A stretch of 64,000 nt of DNA from Cristatella mucedo (taxonomy: Eukaryota; Bryozoa; Phylactolaemata; Cristatellidae), in the NCBI GenBank assembly GCA_009760855.2, contig WPIO01000134.1:74501-138500 (forward strand). The letters are read 5' to 3'. Below, in pieces: positions 10,301 to 21,275 of the stretch; position 1 is the first letter of the stretch; each line of letters opens with the position of its first letter. Under the pieces are notes generated by a model, which worked only from the letters and a program-made list of their open reading frames with translations, ran no database searches and was not told the DNA's origin. The position numbers and the translations under genes were made by a program.

Positions 10301-13300
10301 GCTTAGATAATAAGCAATATGTATTTTAAAAATAAATCTAGAAATTCACTGCGTTAATGATTATACACGCGTAAATGAAAATAATTTTTTTAATTCTATA
10401 ATTTAGTGGACATAAGACTCGGTGATCACATTTGTAGAAATGAAAATTTTTAAAGTACGTTTAAGCATCAGAGACTACTCACATGTAACGTTAGCCATTT
10501 CTTGCAATTATATCAGGCTTTAATGTATACTCTAATTTTAGAGCATAAGAGGCAAATATATAAACAGATATTAATGCGTTCATTAACACCGTGTGATGTC
10601 CTATGCACCAATAACTGCACGTAGATTATACGCGAAATAAAAGGAGAATGTAACAGTTTCTGTTGGTAGAGCTGAGCGACATTACTAAAACTCGTTTTGA
10701 TAGCCTGAAATTCACTGCTGAAGAAGTATTGAAATGGTCCATTTAAGTAGGACTGCACTGAAATAAAGAAAAACTTTATTCCAGGTGATAACAAAGAAAA
10801 GAACAGAACTAGGAAAACCTAATGTAAGTAGCGTTTTTTCCTTAATGTTGCTGCTTACACATTTATTGATCCTTTTACTTGTAAACACCAACGGAAATTT
10901 TACGGGTCTGTGTATATGTATATATATATATATGTGTGTGTGCGTGCGTGTGTGTGTGTTTTTATATTATTTTCAGTGGATAAATTAGTGTTGACCACAC
11001 TGCATTTAAGCATGTATGCATGAATGGTTTACGGTCGGCATCAAGTAACAATACGGATACTGTGAATGCTGTACGAAGAATGAATGCAGGAAGCGATAGC
11101 AAGCTAACGATCAGAATATATAATAAGAAGAACAAGAAGAATGGTGAATTTGTACAGTACCATCGGAGAAATAAATCCCTTTCTTAACGCGCCTAGAAAG
11201 AGATTCAGTTCTCTGAATGCGTTATACAAATTTGTTGTTACTATTATTGTTGTTATTTCAATAGAATTCGTGACAATAAAAGTAATATAAAATTTTAATT
11301 CTTATTCTGGTAATACTAGATTCACGCAACAGCTGAAATCATGCAGATAAGATATAGGTATTCACTGTAACTTACCGACTATTAAACAATGGGTAATTAA
11401 TAATGGTAGTGGCTCATGTGGTTACTTCTAAATTGCGTTACTGTGCTGCATCACACTGAGATCTAGATGAGCTTGAGGGCTTCAGCGATAAGGAATTTAT
11501 CTTTAAGAAGCAGCGTCCTCAAAACCTCTTACATTGATACAGGATTCGTTTACAGTGGGTATTGTAGTTAAAATGTACTGTTTGAATACGAGCTACTTTT
11601 AATCGGTATTAAAGTTATCGTGCTAACTTAGAAAATTGCCAATTAGAAGCACTTCTTCATTAAGACTTAATTAGTTGTCTGTATTAACTGTGCATGGTTT
11701 TGATATAACCGCTTTAATTTTCTCTAACTTATTATGCACTAATCCGGCGGTAATCAAACGGTCAGAAATAACTTGCTGCTTTTGAATTTATCCTATCTAT
11801 GTAGTCAACGATTGGCAATTAACAGACCGATGCTCCGGCTTTGAAATTTGCTTTGCCTATTGGACTACTACCGATGGTGCACGATAAGGTAAGTTTTTTT
11901 ATTAGATTATGAGACCACTGAGAACTGGTGGAAAAAAGCCGTCGTCGATAGTAAATCCTTTAATTTCAAGATTGTAGGCTCCTACTATAAAAGACACTGT
12001 CTATAAAGGATTTGAGGTTTTTACGAGATATAGGTAAACAGATATAGGTAAACTCTTTCGGCTAATATATATTATCTGATTTCGGCTATCGTCAGGGTCC
12101 ATTAAGTAGCAATATTAGCTTCATTGCGGTGCTTTCTTACTTCCTTACAGCTCTCCGCATCTCAAATCAGCATGTACTTATTCAAGGTGACATGCAGGTT
12201 TCACGTTCAAAGTCTTTCTTCTACCACCACATTCTGGAATCTATTCCGAATTCTTTCAGTTCCAGTGCTATGCAAGTTTCATTCCATCTGGAATCTATTT
12301 TTATTTCGTCATTCAAAATTCTAATTGATTTATGAACCACGTGGCTCTCCACATTGCTAATGTCTCTCATAGATTTGCACCTTCTGCTTAAAACTCCGAT
12401 TGACTTGTACAACTACGCAATGCTATGACAAGAAGCTATTCAACTCCAGGAGTCATTATGTACATCTGATTAGCGAAAAGTCTAGCTCCTCCCTGACGAC
12501 ATTTGGGTTATGTCTCATTATTGTTGAATAAGGAACTTTAGGCTCTAATCACTGGCACGAAAAAACTACTAAAAGTCAGACTTGCTGTAATAAACTTAAC
12601 GTTTTCTGATCATAGTAGACCGCTCAATCTATTGTAACTGCAGCTAAGTCCAAATTTTAAGTAGCAGCATTCAAAGCATACAGCGATAAACCAAAATTAG
12701 TAATTTACACATGTGAAGAAATTTACTTAGCTCCCCAAAAACAGAGATAAACTGATTGACGAAACTCCACAGTGAAAGATGTTACAGCTTAGATGGAACG
12801 GCCGTCCTAAATTTAGGGAGTATTTTGTCTTGGTATCTCAAGTTTTGATTTCGTTCCACTTTTTTTCGCTACCTATAATCTTCCTTTTTCAGCTGTCACT
12901 GCCGATTTGCAATCCAATTTCACATTTACATGTCAACCAGAATAATATATTATTATTCGCCGACTTTTCTGAAAATAGCAATACTCGTCGGAGTACTAAA
13001 TGTTTTTGAGTCTACAAAATGTGCACTTTGATGGCCGCTAACTTCAAGAAGCTTAACGGCAAAAAGAGCGAAAAAATGCTGCGGTATGCCTAGTTTCACT
13101 TTAAAAGTTGTAAGACCTTACCAAGAAGAACGGTTATGGTAAGATTAATCAGCCCGCAATACAAGCCTACTTATGGAAGATAATTTTTCATTGGGCGTGA
13201 CAGCATGTCAGGAAGAATGTCTGCTGTCTACCTGTCTACCTGTCTACCTGTCTACCTGTCTGTGAACACTACCAAAAATTGGAGCTTGCTTGGACGAGAG

Positions 13301-16300
13301 TATTGCCGCCAGCTAGCCAACATGCTTCCTAGATTACGTCTTCATAACTGCAATTATTTGTATTCTAGACCTTTATCTGTGGACTTCTACATGTCTCTTC
13401 TTGGTCCATAGCTAGCCTCCAGAAAGAGCGATTGGGGCTCTTTGGATAGGCTATCAATTAGGTGACGACGATACCTACGCTTTGCTTCGTACATACCATC
13501 GGAATCCATTGCAGCGACTGACAAGCTGAATGCTTGCTTTTCAATCATTTGATCCTGGATTTTGACCAATTTCCTTAAATTATAGGACAATAGAAACAAA
13601 CTTCGACCAATAAAACGCCCCAAGAAAGCGACTGAACTAGGAGATCCACAGTTTCTTATTTGTAGCTCTATTCTCTGAAGGTTACCGACGTCTCAGAATA
13701 CAGGCATTCGATTTGGTAACTGCTTAACATGTACAATTTTAAATAAACACAACGCCTCCACAACTCGCCATCACGTCTTATCTCCGCGTAATATTCTGGA
13801 CTCTCTACCCTGGTGCCTTTCGAAACATTTAAGTAGGTCATCGGTTCCGTCTAAGCTGGGCTATTACAACTCTGTTGTCGCCGGGCTGCCTAAAAAAAAG
13901 CCGTCGATCTTCAGCAGCTGATGCTGAATATGACTGCAGGGCCAAGAGGTCAGCAAATCCTAGGGGTTTGTCCACGACTCTCCTCCTTTTATAAGGGACC
14001 TGCCATGGATTCCGATCGACGGAGGAATGCAGAGAAAACATTCTGGCTCTTACAAGCAGGGAAAGCACTGGCTAAGCGTCTTCCTAGCTAGCTGACTTAG
14101 TGCTCCAGTTTCATCCTCCTCCTACCGTAAGGTCCTCGATGAGTAGTAAAGCAGCAGTGCCATGACTTTGCTTAGCGTCCGTTTATGACTTTATGACAGA
14201 TGCTTTCGGTGTGCAAGTCCTTGGCTATGCAACTCACTTCCGTAATTTTTTGCACAGCAGCATCTACTCTTCTGCTGTTGAATGTGGCACATCCATTCCA
14301 GCCGGCCTGAGTTGCTACTTCCATGCTACTCTCTTCCTGGTAGAGAGACCTGTCTAAACTGTGCCTCTCACTTTTCTTTTGTTATCTTAGATTAAGTCTG
14401 TTGGCTAGCCTGTGTGTATCGAAAGCTGCCTAGGCATTGAGCAGGCTACGTGAAGTTCTACAGCATAACACCAGCTTAGCGTGTGTGGATTTTTGGAGTT
14501 ACGGATGGAGACGCATTCCAATACTGCTGGCCTAACAGCATGTGCAATTAGTGTTAAAACTGGTGCAAAACTCTGCAGCTAGGCTTGTCTGTCGTGAGCG
14601 TCGCAGTTGCCACATTACACCACATCTCTCCGACCTGCACTGGCTATCATTCAAGCAATCAAACAACTTTGAGGTTTTCTCGCAAACTTTTGGGTCACTT
14701 CATTCTTTGGCTCCAGCCTATCTTTCAAATCTACTCCCCACCAGGCCAAGCATCGTACCACCCGCTTTTCGGAATCTAACAGTTTACCATTACCTAGTAC
14801 AAACCTCAAATCCTTTGGAGACTGTGCAATCAGTTCGTATGCTCCTAAAACGTAGAACTCAGTCCCGACTTGCGTCACAACATCCCTGTAACACCTATTT
14901 ATGACAGCATTAAGTGGGCCCTGTGATTCGTCCTTCATGTGCTTATGCTTGCCGACACTGTACATGCTGCCACTAACCACACATGCATGCTGACCCTGTG
15001 CATGTCACCCCTAACAATGTTATTCGTGTTGTTTATCAAGCATGATATTACTCACCATTCAATTGCATTTTCCTTTGCAGCAAATGTAAAGCGCCTAGAA
15101 AGAGATTGAGTTATGTGAGGGCGCTTTATCAAATGCATTTTTATTATTTAATATTATTACCCACTCGACTCCTCCAATTTAAAAATGATGTAGCACTAGC
15201 CACTCTTAATGGCCCGGGCATGTAGCCAGTCCTCTCACTAATCTTCTATATTTACGCGATCGTGCGTTTCGTTAGTACACCGTGATATTCTAGTACTTGC
15301 TTTTGGCCTCTACTGTCATCTGCAACACCTTCGGCACCAATAAAGTCATCTCAGCTGAAGATCGATCGGTTCTGGTATGGTTCCACATCCCTGTGACCCG
15401 ATGAAATGGTATGCGTTTTTTATGCTTCACGTATTCACCAGTGAATAACTCGTTGCAAGCTTCTTGCCAAGCGTCCTATTGATGGGTCGGTCCAAGAGTA
15501 CTCTTGTCAGCTTTTGCAGACTGGTCTATCCTAGTTATTTCCTTTCGCATGCATAAGCTTTTGCATTGACTAAGCGTAGTACATATCACGTCACAAGAAT
15601 TCGTTACTTCTTCTCTTGGAGCAATTTTTAAAGCACCCGAATAGTAGATAATAGTTTATTTTATGGCTCTATTCAAACGTCCTTTATTATAACTACAACA
15701 TCAGCAAACGAAGTCTATGTATAAAGATGCATCTCTTGCTAACTTCGCATGTTGAATATTGGCAAATCTTTCACTTACATATTAAGGTGGGCTAAAAAAC
15801 TTTCCCGGATCTCTGTAGATATAAAGATATCAATATGCTACTGGTGAAATGAAAACTACTAAATCGGTTCGCTACTTATTAGCTCTTACTTTCACTATAG
15901 CTGCCATTTCCACAAGTGTTGCATCGGCACACAATCTGACTGGCTTTGAGAAGACAAGTTCCATAAAGTCGGCATGAATTCCAGTTGTACAGTGCAGCTG
16001 TAAAAGAAACGATTTCTATAGATTATCTGCATCATTTTGTAGTTTCGTAATGCAGACTATGGCAAAACCTACATACCTTGGTTTTTGCATTGCCTTCCAG
16101 TCCATCCCGGCATGCACATGCATAATACTTCGTTGTCATACAGCTCGTAGCATGAGCCTCCATTAAGGCAGAAGCCTGGAATCTTGCGTTTAGATCCTTG
16201 AAAAACATGGATACTTCTTAAATAAAGTAGGCCACGGTTGCATTATTAGCGATTATCCGCCGTTTTGTTTGCTTGAGCGTACCAGTTCTATGGTCAAAGA

Positions 16301-16597
16301 TAGAGGTGGCTAATTTACACCTCCAAGATAGGATAAAAAGGCATGCATCCTGCACAGCCAGTGCTGAAAAAATTTCTATCTAGAGGAAATAAATATCAAT
16401 CAAACCTTCGTTAGGCTGGACAGCTGAGGTGACTTGCTGGGTTGGACAGTCACACCAAAAGCCTGCTCCTCGGTTGTGACACGAGCATTGAGAGTGACAC
16501 GGGCTCCAGGATGTGCAGTAATCGGCATCTGAAAGAATTCATAAGTATCTGATGATACATCCGCCGGACTAAGCAAGTTTATCACGATACCATCGTT
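6295..16597 (-). CDS. Extracellular protein with EGF-like and IgGFc-binding-type domains; one in-frame stop
   Basis: Six minus-strand exons are supported: 16597-16406, 16182-16077, 8270-8211, 8063-7772, 7653-7496 and 7339-6295. Phases agree from the first exon through the fifth (0, 1, 1, 2, 1). The join to the last exon does not agree, so a short exon may be hidden in the 155 bp between them. In order they encode a beta-rich segment, an EGF-like module, a Cys-rich linker (NCNKYF, CQCNPCPQ) and a long domain of the IgGFc-binding type. Such domains are known in secreted adhesive or mucosal proteins and are often expanded in molluscs and other invertebrates. No signal peptide or start exon was found, so the 5' end lies upstream, perhaps including 21276-21512. 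A TGA at 6640-6642 interrupts the otherwise open largest exon. The gene may be a young pseudogene, carry a polymorphic null allele, or contain a sequence error. Confidence 0.65.
7496..7653 (-). CDS. Exon of the IgGFc-binding-type gene
   Basis: Flanked by TTTGCAG acceptor and CTG|GTAAG donor. Reads FLVNSCLIHGGTGKGNYGIR, then NKNLLNVYCLNQEEASDDGW and LALPDNV. The 'VYCLN....SDDGWLALP' stretch matches the usual 'V.GLN....S.DG.LALP' signature of IgGFc-binding N-terminal domains. In that family this is normally followed by a GTEYYV-like strand, which I cannot find before the next exon; the 155-bp interval 7340-7495 may hold it. Confidence 0.65.
7772..8063 (-). CDS. Exon of the IgGFc-binding-type gene (domain start)
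   Basis: Follows TTTTAG and reads PHLCQCNPCPQMDDICIDG, KCIRLPNTSSHTYTVMFQKQ, TIQFISVYVSAAYDDNTTRV and ETANISSGAVHR. Two donors are possible: CACAG|GTGGGA (end 7772), whose phase fits the next exon, and CCAG|GTATGC (end 7749), which does not. The alternating hydrophobic pattern fits the beta strands that open the domain. Confidence 0.6.
8211..8270 (-). CDS. Short Cys-containing exon of the IgGFc-binding-type gene
   Basis: A 60-nt exon between TTTTAG and CAG|GTAGGT, encoding YLSALTNCNKYFQVDNCSS. Its entry phase (1) matches the EGF exon at 16077 and its exit phase (1) matches the exon starting at 8063. This phase agreement is the main reason for joining the two groups of exons into one gene. 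Confidence 0.55.
8524..9180. repeat. Tandem duplication, ~366-bp period
   Basis: The stretch from about 8524 to 8887 is repeated at 8888-9180. CAATGAGC at 8537 recurs at 8903, AAGCATCATTTT recurs, and GGCAGGAG...AAGCAGTTGTTTAA...GTTGAGCTT recurs. The copies are diverged with indels. Short ORFs in the two copies are in different frames, so it is probably non-coding. It lies in the large intron of the IgGFc-binding-type gene. Confidence 0.7.
9390..9700 (+). mobile_element. LINE A relic
   Basis: Heavily decayed RT sequence. It can be followed as LNDNKANLQVLEK, then SAQNLSVLFATDLSQDYQIS and AVKSAYF, with stops and shifts. It matches the block around 44900-45130 of the better copy. Confidence 0.7.
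9793..9945 (+). mobile_element. tRNA-derived SINE, old copy
   Basis: TTAGCACAGTGGTTAAGGTGCTC (A-box region) is followed by GATTTTGAACCC (decayed B box), then ATATGTGAAGCCCCTGAAGAGAGATTAAGTTCTCC and GTGCTATACAAATGA, the SINE 3' tail. Diverged from the young copies at 41, 51 and 54 kb. Confidence 0.75.
9946..13040. other. No host gene recognised; intronic DNA with minor repeats
   Basis: Lies within the large intron of the minus-strand gene. Contains a TA/TG microsatellite at about 10914-10962 and a LINE A/SINE-type 3' tail at about 11185-11265 (ACGCGCCTAGAAAGAGATTC...). Nothing else is recognisable apart from faint RT-like sequence near 12950-13080 (LFADFSENSN, then NFKKLNGKKSEK), which may be another decayed LINE. 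Confidence 0.5.
13221..13262 (+). repeat. Short minisatellite, CTACCTGT x ~5
   Basis: The 8-bp unit CTACCTGT is repeated about five times in perfect register. Confidence 0.9.
13470..14520 (+). mobile_element. LINE B relic with 3' end
   Basis: CCATCGGAATCCATTGCAGC...CTGAATGCTTGC matches the post-YADD segment of the LINE B copy at 63430-63480. Later GYYNSVVAGLPKKK matches the DYCNSILAGLP-type block, and the copy ends with the LINE B 3' region (GTTGGCTAGC, then TTTTTGGAGTTACGGATGGAGA). Frame is broken throughout. Confidence 0.7.
14530..15150 (+). mobile_element. LINE A 3' end, 5'-truncated
   Basis: Reads LQLVQNSAARLVCRERR-like sequence (here LVLKLVQNSAARLVCRERRS), HLSDLHWLSFKQ and ILPTRPSIVPPAFRN-like blocks in an open frame of 120 codons. 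It then continues through the LINE A 3' UTR to the tail AAAGCGCCTAGAAAGAGATT...GGGCGCTTTATCAAATGCA and a TTATT-rich end. It follows directly after a LINE B 3' end. Confidence 0.85.
15151..16076. other. No gene recognised (intron)
   Basis: Sequence between the LINE A tail and the EGF exon. I see no exon, repeat family or RNA gene here. Confidence 0.5.
16077..16182 (-). CDS. EGF-like domain exon
   Basis: Reads GFCLNGGSCYELYDNEVLC followed by CMPGWTGRQC. This is the classic EGF pattern C-x-NGG-x-C...C-x-C-x-PGWTG-x-x-C. The acceptor is CGCAAG at 16184-16183 and the donor is AAG|GTATGT. It points to an extracellular or cell-surface protein. It is entered in phase 0 and left in phase 1. Confidence 0.75.
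16406..16597 (-). CDS. Beta-rich extracellular exon upstream of the EGF exon
   Basis: Exactly 64 codons between CAAACAG and GAAG|GTTTGA, phase 0 at both ends. Reads NDGIVINLLSPADVSS, FFQMPITAHPGARVTLNARV and QAFGVTVQPSKSP. I do not recognise the family. The alternating hydrophobic residues fit a beta-sandwich module. It sits directly upstream of the EGF exon on the same strand in a matching phase. Confidence 0.55.
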
Positions 16598-16634
16598 CTG
16601 TTTGAAATGAGATTTCGATGCTCAACTATGCTGG

Positions 16635-16806
<172 letters not shown>

Positions 16807-16819
16807 TATGTATAAATAA

Positions 16820-18890
16820 TACAACTATGCTTGCCACTTCTATAATTGACCTTAGTGTTCTGCAGATATTTTAGTATACCAAATAGCTACGATTGCAGCC
16901 GAGTTTTGACAGCAAGCACTCCCTGAACTTTTTAGATAGTGAAGAAGTAGCACCTTATCTAACTCTACTCTTTGACATCATAAAAAGTCATCCAGAATTT
17001 AACGTGGTCCTCAGGGGGCTATGGTTTAATTGCCAAAAATGGAAGGCCAAAATGTATTTACAAACTAGATAGTGACACCCTTGTGTAACTAAGTGCAGAT
17101 TATTGCTGTGCTATTTACATGAAAGAAAGTAGCTGTAGCCTGGCAGCTGCTTTGACTGTTATAAAATGTGATTTTTTTAGTAGGAAATAAGTTAAATTTG
17201 TGCAAAGGCGGATGGTGACACTTCCAAAACTGTATGTGCTAAATTTTCTGCAATGCACCATGGACGTCTTTCGAATTGCTCGGAAATCTAAGGGACCCCA
17301 TGCATTAGCCTACCCGTAAAGAAGCCAGATGACGATGTACCAGAAAATGACATAGGAACGGCGAATTAAACGTTAATTCAAAGATTGGCAGAATGAAATA
17401 TGCCAACCGACGAGGGCAGCCCATTGACGTATTTTTGACTGAATGAGGTAGTGAAATTATCATGCAAACTTGGATAGCTCCGAGTTGTATGCCGAAGGCT
17501 TCAAGTATGCAGGGCATTCTGCTGATAATTCAGAATGTCACGTCAGCCAATCAATCACATCAGCCAGATTATAACTGAATAGAGACATTATTGGCGGACG
17601 CCCGATTTTAGTAATTCAGGGAACCAGCTCCTTAAAGCCGTAACTCATTATTTGCACTTAGCGCATCTAATATGAAGGTTGCTAATTCAGTCTTGCCTCT
17701 CTGTGGCTTCGAAGAAATCTGTCTAGGTCAACGACACAGACGTGTAGGGTTACAGCTTACGAGCTCTGTATCGCTACTGCTTTAAGAGAAAGTTGGCCGA
17801 CGTCCCTGAGATGATGGTCTTATATTTAAAATTTGCAGTGCTTCGAGGAGCTTGGTCAGTCGGTCACTAATCCGATGTGACGAGCATCATGTTTCAAGCT
17901 TAGTCGGCTTAGTCAGTCACTCATCTGCATTCGACCATCTGAACCGTCGCTATTTGGAGGGCCTTGCGTTTTTCCCATCGTACACTCCAATTCCAACGGA
18001 TAACCTCGGCAGTAACTACTAAAATACTATCAAGTTCGGCCCTTAATAGAAAGGCCAGCTCACTACCCGCACGACCAAGAGGGATCTGAGCTTGTTTTCA
18101 ATATGTATATATACCCTTCATCGTGCAGATGCCACCAGCATGCAACATCTGGGCTTTAATAAATATATGGTGTCTTATAGCTGTACCTGTGCTTTGATCT
18201 CTTTCTGCCTTCCAGTAGCACGGACTTAGGGAAGTAGGGGAAGTCTGCTTTGGGCATGCAGGTATAGCCTCTGGCAGGTGGACATCGGCTCCCTAGACTG
18301 GCCTGATCCTGGTCGGTCTCATTATGCAGCCAGCTGCTTCAAGGCCCCTGCAATTGTTCAGACCCAGATAAAGCTGCCAGTGGTCCTAGGGCAGAGGCTG
18401 GTGTTCATCCAAGCAGAGCTGACTGCACTGAGACCTGTGACTGCAAAGCACACAAGCCACGTGTGAGAGGCACAACGAGTGGCACTGGAAGGGCCTGCCC
18501 GACTGCTGCAGCTGGTCGAGCTGCTGATGCTCTGCCCCCTCCTCCATCCTGTGCCCTCTCCCCCAACCAGCTGAGCTTGACTGCCCTCCTAGTCCTTAGG
18601 CTAATTCCTTGCCTATTTGACCTGCTGCGACCGAATGCGACTTGTGGCTATGGCAGCATCTCGTTGGATGAGTCTGATACCCATTATGCCCCACTCTGTA
18701 CCATTCGGCCACAGACTGGCCCGGCTTGGCAACCATTATCAGCTCAATTGCAGTCGTGAAAGCTTTGGATCCGGGCAGCAAATGGAAGTGCCTCCAGTTA
18801 TGTGCTGGCTGCAAGTTGACCCACCAGCTCTCTAGCCCTGTGCTCATGGCCATGGCAATAGACAGATGAGCTACTGCAAGTGCTGGAAAG
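16820..18890. other. No gene recognised
   Basis: The first half is AT-rich. At about 18180-18880 the sequence becomes GC-richer (CTGCTGCAGCTGGTCGAGCTG) with several overlapping short ORFs on both strands, none with a known motif. It may be an unrecognised dispersed repeat. Confidence 0.4.
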
Positions 18891-18891
18891 C

Positions 18892-18964
18892 ATCATGCTC
18901 TCTCACTCTCTCTCACTAGCTATATATATATATGTATATATAATATAATTATATATATATATAT

Positions 18965-19009
<45 letters not shown>

Positions 19010-19037
19010 CTAGTGAGAGAGAGAGTGAGAGAGCATG

Positions 19038-19039
<2 letters not shown>
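18892..19039. repeat. Long inverted repeat with TA-rich centre
   Basis: The left arm 18892-18930 (ATCATGCTCTCTCACTCTC..., ending ACTAGCTATATATATA) is the reverse complement of the right arm at about 18999-19039 (TATATATAGCTAGTGAGAGA..., ending GAGAGCATGAT). The only difference is one extra GA in the right arm. The ~70 bp centre is alternating TA. More TA repeats follow to about 19073, then a CT tract at 19132-19161. Confidence 0.85.
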
Positions 19040-19073
<34 letters not shown>

Positions 19074-19130
19074 CTCTCTCTGTGTATGTCTCTGTCTCAT
19101 TACCTCTCTCGATCACTCTGCCCCTTTTTC

Positions 19131-19149
<19 letters not shown>

Positions 19150-19165
<16 letters not shown>

Positions 19166-19837
19166 CGCTTGCTGCATGTATTGATGACATATGCACATGG
19201 ATGGCAGCAAATTTCCTAAAATTAAACGATGATAAAGCTAACTTACTAGTTATGGGCAAACCCAGTGTGATTCACAAATTGGAAAGGCTGACACTCAGAA
19301 TTGGCTCTGCCAGCATATCTCCTGTTGAATCAGCTCGAAATCTAGGTGTCATGTTCCAAAGTGAACTCTCGTTAGACGACCACATCAGCTCAACAGTCGA
19401 ATCTGCCTACTTTCAGCTACATAACATTGCTAAAATTCGGGGTTGTTTAGATAAGGATACCACGTCTAAGTCGGTCCATGCATTCGTGACATCACATCTC
19501 GACTTCTGCAACTCACTGCTTACTGGCCTACCGGCATGTGCAATCAGGTGATTGCAGCTGGTGCAAAACTCCTCAACTAGGCTTGTCTGTCGTGAGCGTC
19601 CCAGCTGCCATATCAGACTACTTCTCGCCGAAATGCAGTGGCTTCCAGTCAAGAAACGGATTGACATCAAGGTTTTTTTCGCTCACTTTTAGGTCCCTTC
19701 ATTCTTTGGCTCGAGCTTATCTCTCAGATCTACTTCCCCATCTGGCCAAGCATCGTACCACCCGCTTTTCGGAATCAAACAGTCTACCAATACTTCGTAC
19801 AAACCTCAAATCCTTTGGAGACCGTGCATTTAGTTCG
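19150..19837 (+). mobile_element. LINE A copy, interrupted by minisatellite
   Basis: Open frame with FLKLNDDKANLLVMGKPSVI, SPVESARNLGVMFQSELSLD, VTSHLDFCNSLLTGLPACAI, then a frame change and RSLHSLARAYLSDLLP. It is closely related to the 44376-45131 copy. The sequence runs to GTGCATTTAGTTCGT, where other copies continue ATGCTCCCAAAGCCTGGAA. Here the G-rich minisatellite begins instead, and the 3' end of the LINE is absent. Confidence 0.9.
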
Positions 19838-20650
19838 TGGGGGCGTGGGGGCGTGGGGGCGTGGGGGCGTGGGGGCGTGGGGGCGTGGGGGCGTGGGGGC
19901 CTGGGGGCCTGGGGGCGTGGGGGCCTGGGGGCCTGGGGGCCTGGGGGCCTGGGGGCCTGGGGGCCTGGGGGCCTGGGGGCCTGGGGGCGTGGGGGCGTGG
20001 GGGCGTGGGGGCGTCGGGGCCTGGGGGCCTGGGGGCCTGGGGGCCTGGGGGCCTGGGGGCCTGGGGGCCTGGGGGGGCCTGGGGGCCTGGGGGCCTGGGG
20101 GCCTGGGGGCCTGGGGGCCTGGGGGCCTGGGGGCCTGTGGGCGTGGGGGGCCGGGGGCCTGGGGGCCTGGGGCCTGGGGGCCTGGGGGCCTGGGGGCCTG
20201 GGGGCCTGGGGGCCTGGGGGCCTGGGGGCCTGGGGGGGGCCTGGGGGCCTGGGGGCCTGGGGGCCTGGGGGCCTGGGGGCCTGGGGGCCTGGGGGCCTGG
20301 GGGCCTGGGGGCCTGGGGGCCTGGGGGCCTGGGGGCCTGGGGGCCTGGGGGCCTGGGGGCCTGGGGGCCTGGGGGCCTGGGGGCCTGGGGGCCTGGGGGC
20401 CTGGGGGCCTGGGGGCCTGGGGGCCTGGGGGGGCCTGGGGGCCTGGGGGGGCCTGGGGGCCTGGGGGCCTGGGGGCCTGGGGGCCTGGGGGCCTGGGGGC
20501 CTGGGGGCCTGGGGGCCTGGGGGCCTGGGGGCCTGGGGGCCTGGGGGCCTGGGGGGCCTGGGGGCCTGGGGGCCTGGGGGCCTGGGGGCCTGGGGGCCTG
20601 GGGGCCTGGGGGCCTGGGGGCCTGGGGGCCTGGGGGTCCGGGGGCCTGGG
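19838..20650 (+). repeat. G-rich minisatellite, 8-bp unit GGGGGCCT, ~100 copies
   Basis: About 810 bp of GGGGGCCT. The first units and a few scattered ones are GGGGGCGT, and occasional units have one to three extra or missing G. Each unit has a run of five G, so the G strand could form quadruplexes; GGCC also allows self-pairing. Because 8 is not a multiple of 3, every frame reads the same octapeptide pattern (GAWGPGGL on plus, PRPPGPQA on minus), which produces long ORFs without any gene. Confidence 0.97.
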
Positions 20651-21275
20651 TGTGCATGCACGTGTGTTGTCATGCCACTCTCTTGTGGGTCCCTGCATGC
20701 AATTACTTCGACCCACCTATCAGACTTTTTTATTATCAAGATCTCATTAGACACTAGCAGCTCGTCTAAATTCGCCACTAAAACTATTTCACTAGACATA
20801 CTCGGGTCATCAGAGATTATGTTTTCAGTTCACATGTTTACATAACCTTGAAATGTCTTGAAACTGAAATTATGGCATCCTCTGGTAACTGCTTTTACAA
20901 ACATGCGAAGCGCAACCTGCTTCTCACAGCAATTCTTCAATAGGTTTGAATTTTCTTACATGTGCATATGCATGCTTATATTTAGTAAATCATTCCTAGC
21001 TAATAAATATATTTCTTTTCTAGCATGTCGTAAGTGCAAAACAGGATGGCATAGCATCTTAATGGCAGACTGCATTTGAGCTCATTTTCATGGTAATTGC
21101 CTGTATGAGAAATGAAGTCAGTAACAAATGAAATTCGTAGATATCGCCAACTCAAGGTAGGTTAAACTGTGAGCACCTGGCCTTTGATGGCTAGATCTCA
21201 TTGCATCCCTATAAACATGTGTGGCATGCAGGACTCTACAGAGGGTAACCAATCAAACCGAGCTCAGACCATTAC
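20651..21275. other. No gene recognised
   Basis: AT-rich sequence after the minisatellite. The LINE A 3' portion that should follow the 19150 copy is not present here. Confidence 0.45.

Noticed and set aside
19538-20845. Long ORFs of 275-435 codons on both strands (GAWGPGGL or PRPPGPQA repeats)
   Set aside because: They are produced by an 8-bp minisatellite that is open in every frame; no start context, splice sites or non-repetitive domain.
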